The notes under the pieces: model-generated | What the model saw: the letters and a program-made list of their open reading frames with translations, nothing else | Database searches by the model: none | What the model was told of the DNA's origin: nothing | Translations under genes and position numbers: made by a program | Part shown: positions 42,501-52,525 of the stretch, piece after piece | How positions within the stretch are numbered: the stretch's first letter is position 1 | Layout of the letters: the number at the start of each line of letters is the position of its first letter | Assembly (NCBI GenBank): GCA_963170055.1 | Contig: CAUJGJ010000258.1 | Span: 3,726,901-3,790,900 of the forward strand | Direction of reading: 5' to 3' | DNA length: 64,000 bases | DNA from: Halisarca cf. caerulea | Taxonomy: Eukaryota > Porifera > Demospongiae > Chondrillida > Halisarcidae

Positions 42501-44899
42501 AGTGGACACACATGACCTTTCTGAAGTGCTGTGGGCGTATTTGTGTAGTGTTGGATATACTGGTGCTAATACTAATATTTGGCACTAGCACCACGCACAT
42601 TCCCAGTGGACACACATGACCTTTCTGAAGTGCTGTGGGCGTATTTGTGTAGTGTTGGATATGGTGGTGCTAATACCAATATTTGGCACTACTACCACGC
42701 ACCTTCCCAGTGGACACACATGAAGTTTCTGAAGTGCTGTGGGCGTATTTGTGTAGTGTTGGATATGCTGGTGCTAATACCAATATTTTGCACTAGCACC
42801 ACGTACATTCCCAGTGGGCACACATGACCTTACTGAAGTGCTGTGGGCGTATTTGTGTAGTGTTGGATATACTGGTTATAATACCAATATTTGGCACTAG
42901 CACCACGCACATTCCCGGGGACACACATGAAGTTTCTGAAGTGCTGTGGGCGTATTTGTGTGGTGTTGGATATGCTGGTGCTAATACCAATATTTGGCAC
43001 TAGCACCACGCACATTCCCAGAGGACACACATGACCTTTCTGAAGTGCTGTGGGCGTATTTGCCTAGTGCTGGATATGCTGGTGCAAATACCAATATTTG
43101 GCACTAGCACCACGCACATTCCCAGTGGACACACATGAAGTTTCTGAAGTGCTGTGGGCGTATTTGTGTAGTGTTGGATATGGTTTTGATAATATCAATT
43201 TTTGGCACTAGCACAACGCACATTCCCAATTGACACACATGAAGTTTCTGAAGTGCTGTAGGCGTTTTTGTGCAGTGTTGGATATGCTGGTGCTATTACC
43301 AATATTTGGCACTAGCACCACGCATATTCCCAGTGGACATACATGGAGTTTCTTAAGATCTGTGGGCGTATTTGTTTAGTGTTGGATATGCTGGTGCTAA
43401 TACCAATATTTGGCACTAGCACCACACACATTCCTAGTAGACACACATGAAATTTCATAAGTACTGTGGGTGTATTTGTGTAGTTTTTTGTATGCTGGTG
43501 CTAATGGCAATATTTGGCACTAGCAGCACGCACATTCCCGTAGACACACATGAAGAATATTAAGTGCTGTGGGCGTATTTTTGTAGTGTTGGATATGCTG
43601 GTGCTAATACAAATGTTTGGCACTAGCACCATGCACATTCCCAGTGGATACACATGAAGTTTCTGAAGTGCTGTGAGCGTATTTGTGTAGTGTTGGATGT
43701 CCTGGTGCTAATAACAATATTTGGCAATAATACCATGCATATTCCTAATTGACACACATGAAGTTTCTGAAGTGCTGTAGGCGTTTTTGTTTAGTGTTTG
43801 ATATGCTGGTGCTATTACCAATATTTGGCAATAGCACAACGCACATTCCAAGTGGACATACATGGAGTTTCTTAAGATCTGTGGGCGTATTTGTTCAGTG
43901 TTGTATAAGCTGGTGCTAATACCAATATTTGGCAGTAGCACCACACACTTTCCTAGTAGACACACATGAAATTCCATAAGTACTGTGGGTGTATTTGTGT
44001 AGTTTTGGGTATGCTGGTGCTAATGCCAACATTTGGCACTAGCAGCACGCACATTCCCATAGACACACATGAAGAATATTAAGTTCTGTGGGCGTATTTG
44101 TGTAGTGTTGGATATGCTGGTGCTAATACCAATATTTGGCACTAGCACCACACACATTCCAAATAGACACACATGAAATTTCATAAGTACTGAGGATGTA
44201 TTTTTTTAGTGTTGGATATGCTGGTGCTAATACCAATGTTTGGCACTAGCACCACCCATATTCCCATTAGACATACATGGAGTTTCTTAAGATCTGTGGG
44301 CGTATTTGTGTAATGTTGGATATACTGGTGCTAATACCAATATTTGGCACTAGCACCATGAACATTCCCAGTGGACACACATGAAGTTTCTGAAGTGCTG
44401 TGGGCGTATTTGTGTAGTGTTGGATATGCTGGTGCTAATACCAATGTTTGGTACTAGCACCATACACATTCCCAGTGGACACACATTAAGTTTCCGAAGT
44501 GCAGTGGGCGTATTTGTGTAGTGTTGGATATGGTTATGCGAATATCAATATTTGGCACTAGCACCACGCACATTTCTTGTAGACACACATGAAATTTCAT
44601 AAGTACTGTGGGCGTATTCGTGTAGTGTTGGATATGCTGGTGCTAATACCAATATTTGGCTCTAGCACCATGCACATTCCTAGTGGACACATATGAAGTT
44701 TCTGAAGTGCTGTGAGCATATTTATGTAGTGTTGGATATGCTGGTGCTAATACCAATATTTGGCACTAGCACCACGCACATTCCCAGTGGACACACATGA
44801 AGTTTCTTAAGATCTCAGGGCGTATTTTTATTGTGTTGGATATGCGGGTGCTAATACCAATATTTGGCACTAGCACCAAGCACATTCCCACTGGACAAA
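39591..44899. repeat. Diverged right edge of the 104-bp satellite
   Basis: From about 39,590 monomers carry many private substitutions and small indels (TAAGAAGATCTGAGG, TTTTGTATGC, ATTCCCGTAGAC and others), and clear higher-order copies become rare. Divergence grows rightward and is strongest at 43,170-44,899. One late pair of related blocks shares CATGGAGTTTCTTAAGATC and CATGAAGAATATTAAG at about 43,340-43,560 and 43,860-44,085. Edge decay of this kind is typical where unequal exchange no longer homogenises monomers. Confidence 0.9.
41301..41500. other. Assembly gap, 200 N
   Basis: There are exactly 200 N inside the satellite. The flanks, GCGTATTTGT before and GTAGTTTTGG after, are directly adjacent in the monomer, so the missing sequence should be a whole number of monomers. 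Since 200 is not a multiple of 104, the gap length is a placeholder. Confidence 0.99.
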
Positions 44900-45497
44900 T
44901 TCCGACGACTGGAGAATTCTTCCCGCAACCAAAGGAACTCTTCCTGTTGTCAATTTTGAATTTCCCACGCAACCACATAGTTTCCTGCATGAAAGGGAAA
45001 ACTACCTGAGGTGTAAATTTTAATTTCCCCCGCCACCAGATTGCTCCCCACATGAAATGGAAAAATTCCTTGTTGAAAATTTGATTTTCCCATTACTCCA
45101 CATGGCTTACCACATCAAAGAGAACACTTGATTGTTGAAAATTTCAAATTCCCGCGACTCTAGATGGCTTCCCGCTTCAAAGGGAACACTTCCTTAAATG
45201 AAAATTTCAATTTACCATGCCTCCAGATTGCTTCCCGCATCAAAAGGAACACTTCCTGTGGTGAAAATTGAAATTTTTACCGAAAATATGGCAAATAGCA
45301 ATAAAGGGAACACTTCTTGGGGTGAAAATTTAATTTCCCACGCCTCCACATAACTCTCAGGATCAAAAGGAAAACTACCCTAACCAAAAAAATTTCCATT
45401 TCCCACAACAACACATGGGGACCCGCATAAAAAAAACTATCTGTAATGAAAATTTAAATTTCAAACTAAACAGTTTCCAGATTTTAGGCTTCCCCCA
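44900..45497. repeat. Degenerate 60-64 bp tandem repeat, left part (about 9 units)
   Basis: A motif like AAAGGGAACACTTCCTG followed by TGAAAATTTCAATTTCCC and CCACATGGCTTCC recurs near 44,931, 44,990, 45,053, 45,116, 45,177, 45,241, 45,303, 45,364 and 45,428. Units are strongly diverged, so this is an old array abutting the 104-bp satellite. No gene is seen. Confidence 0.85.
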
Positions 45498-46510
45498 TTA
45501 ACCCTTAAACATTCCAATTCCCATTTTGAAATTTTGCGCGAACGTTCCAAAGCCACTTGAGTGGCTTTTGCGGTGTGAAAATAGGTTATTTTACCAACGG
45601 TTTTCTGCTGTTCTTTTGACTTGTAGGAAACTTCTAGCTTGTCTCGAATGTAGTTTGTAGCTAGTGAGATCTTCATACAAGTCTTGGTGTTCCATTTTCT
45701 ACGCAAAACTTCGTATTGGCCTCTAAACCTGTAAGTACTACGTACCTAAATTTGTAAACTTGTATATACATACGTTATCAATCGGCTGGTAAACATTTCG
45801 TTACAAAATTCAACGCAACTACACATTTAACACTGAAAATACATTGACAGAAAAAAAAAAAAAAGTTGCAGCTAAAAGTCAAGGCATTGGTGAATGCGTC
45901 TCTTCTACTTCCTAGTCGACTGTCCAATCAACTTGCATACTTTGACGCGTAAATCTCTTCAGTGCTTCAAGACGACATTGAAAGAGCACACTGAAGCTGG
46001 CAAAGGAGATTATGTCCCAGTACAAATGCAAGAAACGTAAAGGAAAAATTTCCTCGGATGGCCCCACCATCTGGACGATTCTACAAACGTCAAATCCCCC
46101 TGTAAAGCTTCCAAAACGATGGTATGTCTTGTCTGAAGCTCAAAGAAGGAGCGTGTGAGAATATCCTTTACCTGGAAGGAGGTAATCTCCACAATCCGGC
46201 GCTTCACTGCCCTTCTCCATACTTTGCCGTAAAGAACAATCCGTATACTAGACTATAACTTCGCATAACTGCATATTCTAAGTATAATAACACGTATATG
46301 CATAGGAATAATTTGTATAACAGTAATCTTTACATAGAATGTTTCAGCTATAGTACAGAACGCATTACTACCAAACTATAAGAAAATGTGCCAATCAATA
46401 GTAGAAACTAGGCCTAAACTTTACATATAAAAATCAACAAAGAAAATTGGAACTTTTGCAGTTCATGTGCGCGAGCCACTTAAGTGGCTTTGGAATGTTT
46501 AACGGTTTAA
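45498..46510. mobile_element. Non-autonomous DNA transposon with TTAA target duplication (about 1.0 kb)
   Basis: TTAA stands at both ends (45,498-45,501 and 46,507-46,510). Inside lie imperfect inverted ends: CCCTTAAACATTCCAA on the left, and on the right GGAATGTTTAACGG, the reverse complement of CCGTTAAACATTCC. Both ends also carry a palindrome, AAGCCACTTGAGTGGCTT at 45,550-45,567 and AGCCACTTAAGTGGCT at 46,474-46,489, beside TTCCAAAG in matching orientation; the left end has about 35 extra bases between tip and palindrome. Removing the element with one TTAA rejoins CTTCCCCCAT with GGGAACACATC and rebuilds an ordinary unit of the host 62-bp repeat. TTAA target sites are known for piggyBac and some other superfamilies, and the CCC tip would fit piggyBac. 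No transposase is encoded; interior open frames of 65-81 codons show no recognisable domain. An A-run lies at about 45,850-45,864. Confidence 0.82.
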
Positions 46511-46806
46511 GGGAACACATCATGAGATGAAAATTGCCATTTCCCATGAAATTACATGGCTTCCTGCACAAAAAGGAACACTTCCTGTTGTAAAAATAAT
46601 TTATCACGCTTCAAGATGGCTTCTCACATCAAAGGGATTACTTCTTGGTATGAAAATTTCAATTTCACACGCCTGCACATGGACTCCTGCATCAACGGGT
46701 AAACTTCTCGTGAAAATTTTAACTTCCAACATCTCCACATTGTGTCTTACATCAAAGGGAACACTTCCTGTGGTGAATATTTCAATTTTCCAAGCCACCA
46801 CACGTC
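46511..46806. repeat. Degenerate 60-64 bp tandem repeat, right part (about 5 units)
   Basis: The host repeat resumes after the TTAA element, with starts near 46,508, 46,569, 46,630, 46,693 and 46,753. It keeps the AAAGGGAACACTTCCTG and GAAAATTTCAATTT motifs and stops where the telomere-like block begins. Confidence 0.82.
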
Positions 46807-47175
46807 CCCTAACGGTAACCCTAACGGTAACCCTAACGGTAACCCTAACGGTAGCCCTAACGGTAGCCCTAACGGTAGCCCTAACGGTAGCCCTAACGGT
46901 AGCCCTAACGGTAGCCCTAACGGTAGCCCTAACGGTAGCCCTAACGGTAGCCCTAACGGTAGCCCTAACGGTAGCCCTAACGGTAGCCCTAACGGTAGCC
47001 CTAACGGTAGCCCTAACGGTAGCCCTAACGGTAGCCCTAACGGTAGCCCTAACGGTAGCCCTAACGGTAGCCCTAACGGTAGCCCTAACGGTAGCCCTAA
47101 CGGTAGCCCTAACGGTAGCCCTAACGGTAGCCCTAACGGTAGCCCTAACGGTAACCCTAACGGTAACCCTAACGG
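46807..47175. repeat. 12-bp telomere-like array, CCCTAACGGTAG type
   Basis: Perfect 12-bp units: three CCCTAACGGTAA (46,807-46,842), twenty-five CCCTAACGGTAG (46,843-47,142), two more CCCTAACGGTAA (47,143-47,166) and a final CCCTAACGG. Each unit holds one CCCTAA telomere hexamer plus a six-base spacer-like half (CGGTAG or CGGTAA). The period is divisible by 3, so several frames stay open, reading for example Asn-Gly-Ser-Pro or Thr-Val-Ala-Leu repeats; these are not genes. Confidence 0.95.
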
Positions 47176-47217
47176 TTAGGGTTAGGGTTAGGGTTAGGGT
47201 TAGGGTTAGGGTTAGGG
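47176..47217 (+). repeat. Interstitial telomeric repeat (TTAGGG)7
   Basis: Seven perfect TTAGGG copies follow the 12-bp array directly. The junction CCCTAACGGTTAGGG is a palindrome around a central G, so hexamer orientation reverses here. TTAGGG is the usual animal telomere repeat. Confidence 0.97.
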
Positions 47218-47552
47218 CCATCGTTAGGCGGGGACACTGGTCCTTTATGGTATCATTTGTTGTCCCTTGTGGCAGGTGACCTGTCCTTTATGCCCACGCG
47301 TGAGGCCTTTATGGTTTAAACTACCATAGGGGACTTAACGGCCGTGTCCTTTTGTCCTTTATGTCAATGTTTGTGACCTTTGTGGCTAATTTACCAGCAG
47401 GGACGTTGCATTTATACCATGAGGGACAACTCAGAGTGTCCTCTTGCCTTATGCCAGGAGGGACACTTAATATATTGAAAGATCCCAGATACTAGGAAGG
47501 ACACTTCCAACTGTCCTTCATGGTTGTGAATATTTCAGATATTCTTCGGATT
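47218..47552. repeat. Decayed left edge of the 66-bp minisatellite
   Basis: No gene is seen. Several degenerate versions of the minisatellite core occur: GTCCTTTATGG, CTGTCCTTTATG, GTGTCCTCTTGCC, CCAGGAGGGACACTTAATAT and AGGGACACTTCC followed by TGTCCTTCATGGTTG. Spacing is irregular, which suggests an old edge or the sequence from which the array grew. Confidence 0.65.
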
Positions 47553-50500
47553 ACACCAGGAGGGACTCCACACACTCTGTCCTCTGTGGTTGACATTACT
47601 ATTAAGGTCATGCGCTCTACACCAGGAGGGACTCCACACACTCTGTCCTCTGTGGTTGAGATTACTATTAAGGTCATGTACTCTACACCAGGAGGGACTC
47701 CACACACTCTGTCCTCTGTGGTTGACATTACTATTAAGGTCATGCGCTGTACACCAGGAGGGACTCCACACACTCTGTCCTTTGTGGTTGAGCTTATATT
47801 AAGGTCATGCGCTGTACACCAGGAGGGACTCCACACACTGTCCTCTGTGGTTGAGTTTGCTATTAAGGTCATGCGCTGTACACCAGGAGGGACTCCACAC
47901 ACTCTGTCCTCTGTGGTTGACATTACTATTAAGGTCATGTACTCTACACCAGGGGGGACTCCACACACTCTGTCCTCTGTGGTTGAGATTACTATTAAGG
48001 TCATGCGCTGTACACCAGGAGGGACTCCACACACTCTGTCCTTTGTGGTTGAGCTTATATTAAGGTCATGCGCTGTACACCAGGAGGGACTCCACACACT
48101 GTCCTCTGTGGTTGAGTTTGCTATTAAGGTCATGCACTGTACACCAGGAGGGACTCCACACACTCTGTCCTCTGTGCTTGACATTACTATTAAGGTCATG
48201 TACTCTACACCAGGGGGGACTCCACACACTCTGTCCTCTGTGGTTGACATTACTATTAAGGTCATGCGCTGTACACCAGGGGGGAGTCCACACACTCTGT
48301 CCTCTGTGGTTGAAGTTACTATTAAGGTCATGCGCTGTACACCAGGAGGGACTCCACACACTCTGTCCTCTGTGGTTGAGATTACTATTAAGGTCATGCG
48401 CTGTACACCAGGGGGGACTCCACACACTCTGTCCTCTGTGGTTGACATTACTATTAAGGTCATGCGCTGTACACCAGGAGGGACTCCACACACTCTGTCC
48501 TTTGTGGTTGAGCTTATATTAAGGTCATGCGCTGTACACCAGGAGGGACTCCACACACTGTCCTCTGTGGTTGAGTTTGCTATTAAGGTCATGCACTGTA
48601 CACCAGGAGGGACTCCACACACTCTGTCCTCTGTGCTTGACATTACTATTAAGGTCATGTACTCTACACCAGGGGGGACTCCACACACTCTGTCCTCTGT
48701 GGTTGACATTACTATTAAGGTCATGCGCTGTACACCAGGGGGGACTCCACACACTCTGTCCTTTGTGGTTGAGCTTATATTAAGGTCATGCGCTGTACAC
48801 CAGGAGGGACTCCACACACTCTGTCCTCTGTGGTTGAGCTTATTATTAAAGGCATGTACTCTACACCAGGAGGGACTCCACATTCTCTGTCCTCTGTGGT
48901 TGACATTACTATTAAGGTCATGTACTCTACACCAGGGGGGACTCCACACACTCTGTCCTCTGTGGTTGACATTACTATTAAGGTCATGCGCTGTACACCA
49001 GGGGGGACTCCACACACTCTGTCCTTTGTGGTTGAGCTTATATTAAGGTCATGCGCTGTACACCAGGAGGGACTCCACACACTCTGTCCTCTGTGGTTGA
49101 GCTTATTATTAAAGGCATGTACTCTACACCAGGAGGGACTCCACATTCTCTGTCCTCTGTGGTTGAGCTTACTATTAAGGTCATGTACTCTACACCAGGG
49201 GGGACTCCACACACTCTGTCCTCTGTGGTTGAGATTACTATTAAGGTCATGCGCTCTACACCAGGAGGGACTCCACACACTCTGTCCTCTGTGGTTGAGA
49301 TTACTATTAAGGTCATGCGCTGTACACCAGGGGGGAGTCCACACACTCTGTCCTCTGTGGTTGAAGTTACTATTAAGGTCATGCGCTGTACACCAGGGGG
49401 GACTCCACACACTCTGTCCTTTGTGGTTGAGCTTATATTAAGGTCATGCGCTGTACACCAGGAGGGACTCCACACACTCTGTCCTCTGTGGTTGAGCTTA
49501 CTATTAAGGTCATATACTCTACACCAGGAGGGACTCCACACACTCTGTCCTCTGTGGTTGAGCTAATATTAAATTCATGTGCTGTACACCAGGAGGGACT
49601 CCACACACTCTGTCCTCTGTGGTTGAGCTAATATTAAGGTCATGCGCTGTACACCAAGAGGGACTCCACACACTCTGTCCTCTGTGGTTGAGCTTACTAT
49701 TAAGGTCAAGCGCTCTACACCAAGAGGGACTCCACACACTCTGTCCTCTGTGGTTGACATTACTATTAAGGTCATGCGCTGTACACCAGGAGGGACTCCA
49801 CGCACTCTGTCCTCTGTGGTTGAGCTAATATTAAATTCATGTGCTGTACACCAGGGGGACTCCACACACTCTATCCTCTGTGGTTGAGCTAATATTAAGG
49901 TCATGCGCTGTACACCAGGAGGGACTCCACACACTCTGTCCTCTGTGCTTGAGCTTACTATTAAGGTCATGCGCTTTACACCAGGAGGGACTCCACACAC
50001 TCTGTCCTCTGTGGTTGAGATTACCATTAAGGTCATGTGCTGTACACCAGGAGGGACTCCACACACTCTGTCCTCTGTGGTTGAGATTACTATTAAGGTC
50101 ATGCGCTGTACACCAGGAGGGACTCCACACACTCTGTCCTCTGTGGTTGAGATTACTATTAAGGTCATGCGCTCTACACCAGGAGGGACTCCACACACTC
50201 TGTCCTCTGTGGTTGAGCTAATATTAAATTCATGTGCTGTACACCAGGAGGGACTCCACACACTCTATCCTCTGTGGTTGAGCTAATATTAAGGTCATGC
50301 GCTGTACACCAGGAGGGACTCCACACACTCTGTCCTCTGTGGTTGAGATTACTATTAAGGTCATGCGCTGTACACCAGGAGGGACTCCACACACTCTGTC
50401 CTCTGTGGTTGAGCTAATATTAAGGTCATGCGCTATACACCAGGAGGGACCCCACACACTCTGTCCTCTGTGGTTGAGCTAATATTAAATTCATGTGCTG

Positions 50501-52250
50501 TGCACCAGGAGGGACTCCACACACTCTATCCTCTGTGGTTGAGCTTGCTATTAAGGTCATGCGCTTTACACCAGGAGGGACTCCACACACTCTGTCCTCT
50601 GTGGTTGAGATTACCATTAAGGTCATGTGCTGTACACCAGGAGGGACTCCACACACTCTGTCCTCTGTGGTTGAGATTACTATTAAGGTCATGCGCTGTA
50701 CACCAGGAGGGACTCCACACACTCTGTCCTCTGTGGTTGAGCTAATATTAAGGTCATGCGCTATACACCAGGAGGGACCCCACACACTCTGTCCTCTGTG
50801 GTTGAGCTAATATTAAATTCATGTGCTGTGCACCAGGAGGGACTCCACACACTCTATCCTCTGTGGTTAAGCTAATATTAAGGTCATGTGCTGTACACCA
50901 AGAGGGACTCCACACACTCTGTCCTCTGTGGTTGAGCTTGCTATTAAGGTCATGCGCTTTACACCAGGAGGGACTCCACACACTCTGTCCTCTGTGGTTG
51001 AGCTAATATTAAATTCATGTGCTGTACACCAGGAGGGACTCCACACACTCTGTCCTTTGTGGTTGAGTTAATATTAAGGTCATGCGCTGTACACTAGGAG
51101 GGAGTCCACACACTCTGTCCTCGGTGGTTGAGATTACTATTAAGGTCATGCGCTCTACACCAAGAGGGACTCCACACACTCTGTCCTCTGTGGTTGAGAT
51201 TACTATTAAGGTCATGCGCTGTACACCAGGAGGGACTCCACACACTCTGTCCTTTGTGGTTGAGATTACTATTAAGGTCATGCGCTCTACACCAGGAGGG
51301 ACTCCACACACTCTGTCCTCTGTGGTGTAGCTAATATTAAATTCATGTGCTGTACACCAGGAGGGACTCCACACACTCTGTCCTCTGTGGTTGAGCTAAT
51401 ATTAAGGTCATGCGCTGTACACCAGGAGGGAATCCACACACTCTGTCCTCGGTGGTTGAGATTACTATTAAGGTCATGCGCTGTACACCAGGAGGGACTC
51501 CACACACTCTGTCCTCTGTGGTTGAGATTACTATTAAGGTCATGCGCTGTACACCAGGAGGGACTCCACACACTGTCCTCTGTGGTTGAGATTTCTATTA
51601 AGGTCATGCGCTCTACACCAGGAGGGACTCCACACACTCTGTCCTCTGTGGTTGAGATTACCATTAAGGTCATGCGCTCTACACCAGGAGGCACTCCACA
51701 CACTCTGTCCTCTGTGGTTTAGATTACTATTAAGGTCATGCGCTGTACACCAGGAGGGACTCCACACACTGTCCTCTGTGGTTGAGATTACTATTAAGGT
51801 CATGCGCTGTACACCAGGAGGGACTCCACACACTCTGTCCTCTGTGGTTGAGCTTACTATTGAGGTCATGCGCTGTACACCAGGAGGGACTCCACACACT
51901 CTGTCCTCTGTGGTTGAGATTACTATTAAGGTCATGTAGTCTACACCAGGAGGGACTCCACATTCTCTGTCCTCTGTGGTTGAGATTACTATTAAGGTCA
52001 TGCGCTGTACACCAGGAGGGACTCCACACATTCTGTCCTCTGTGGTTGAGCTTACTATTAAGGTCATGCGCTGTACACCAGGAGGGACTCCACACACTCT
52101 GTCCTCTGTGGTTGAGCTTACTATTATGGTCATGTACTCTACACCAGGAGGGACTCCACATTCTCTGTCCTCTGTGGTTGAGATTACTATTAAGGTCATG
52201 TACTCTAATCCAGGGGGGACTCTACATACTCTGTACCCTGTGGTTGGAGA
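47553..52250. repeat. 66-bp minisatellite array (about 70 units)
   Basis: The unit starts ACCAGGAGGGACTCC, continues ACACACTCTGTCCTCTGTGG, and ends TTGAGATTACTATTAAGG and TCATGCGCTCTAC; starts at 47,555 and 47,621 give the 66-bp period. Shorter types lack single bases (GAGCTTATATTAAGG, GAGCTAATATTAAATTCATG) or a CT (CACACACTGTCC). Blocks of units recur, for example at spacings of about 261 and 459 bp, so the array has its own higher-order structure. It decays at 52,200-52,250 (TCTAATCCAGGGGGGACTCTAC). Sixty-six is 22 codons, which leaves open frames up to 508 codons on both strands; these are repeat artefacts, since different frames on opposite strands are open over the same bases. Confidence 0.96.
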
Positions 52251-52389
52251 AGAACTACTGATCATTTATTATTGATCTAAATGTCTATAAGTATTTCCAG
52301 GTAGGAAATACATGATCTAAAATAGACACTTCAGGTGTCAACCACAAGTGCACACAAAACAATGCTCCTTTTTACCAAATTTTGTACAG

Positions 52390-52525
52390 AACATGTCGGG
52401 GAACTTTAACAGTAGTGTCAGCTGACAACTTGGCCTCACAGCTTATTGGTGGCTACAAGGCCCTGAACTCAGCCTTTTAGAAGCGCAGATACTGCATGGT
52501 GACAGACGAACAGATGCAGAACAAA
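52390..52525 (+). pseudogene. Exon fragment of a transposase-derived gene (xDNLxSxxxGGF family)
   Basis: After the acceptor-like TTTTGTACAG, the frame starting at 52,394 reads a segment with DNLASQLIGGYKALNSAF, a TAG stop at 52,478-52,480, and KRRYCMVTDEQMQNK, ending at a good donor (AAA|GTGAGTG). I recognise the pattern D-N-L-x-S plus G-G-F/Y plus a Cys-containing tail from an uncharacterised, transposase-associated protein family widespread in animal genomes; the link to CACTA/tnp2-like elements is from memory and uncertain. The in-frame stop and the lack of flanking exons indicate a relic. It lies opposite in strand to the related fragment at 59,949-60,177. Confidence 0.5.

Larger units (their letters stand above)
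1..44899. repeat. 104-bp satellite DNA array (about 430 monomers)
   Basis: The stretch is head-to-tail copies of one monomer: the CCAG(T/G)GGACACACATGA start recurs at 1, 105, 209, 313 and so on. The array is already running at base 1, so it extends beyond the window, and it ends near 44,899 where the monomer breaks off after CTGGACAAAT. Main monomer types differ just after the start: ACCTTTCTGAAGTG, ACCTTTATGAAGTG, AAGTTTCTTAACTACTG, ACCTTTCTTAATTGCTG and AAGTTTCTGAAGTG. Each monomer contains GTGGGCGTATTTGTG and a dyad with arms TGGTGCTA and TAGCACCA. Length variants are rare: a 102-bp type (CATATG instead of CACACATG), +1 bp at about 21,907, 24,508 and 36,657, and +4 bp at about 42,170. No gene is present. 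Because 104 is not a multiple of 3, the reading frame rotates between monomers and open frames stay at or below 85 codons. A centromeric, pericentromeric or subtelomeric location is possible but not shown. Confidence 0.98.

Noticed and set aside
1..44899. Many 60-85 codon open frames on both strands of the 104-bp satellite
   Set aside because: They are the same peptide fragments recurring with the monomer in rotating frames and on both strands, with no start context or domain; they follow from repetition.
1..44899. CRISPR-like array
   Set aside because: The repeat is regular but the whole 104-bp unit repeats with no unique spacers, and the window is eukaryotic.
46807..47217. Head-to-head telomere fusion site
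   Set aside because: Fusion of two chromosome ends gives TTAGGG followed by CCCTAA on one strand; here the order is CCCTAA then TTAGGG, the opposite arrangement.
46527..47279. 250-, 205- and 145-codon frames in the telomere-like block
   Set aside because: The 12-bp period is divisible by 3 and lacks stops in several frames on both strands; the products are pure repeats.
47492..52275. Frames up to 508 codons on both strands of the 66-bp repeat
   Set aside because: The period equals 22 codons, so any stop-free frame stays open; opposite strands are open over the same bases and no domain is recognisable.
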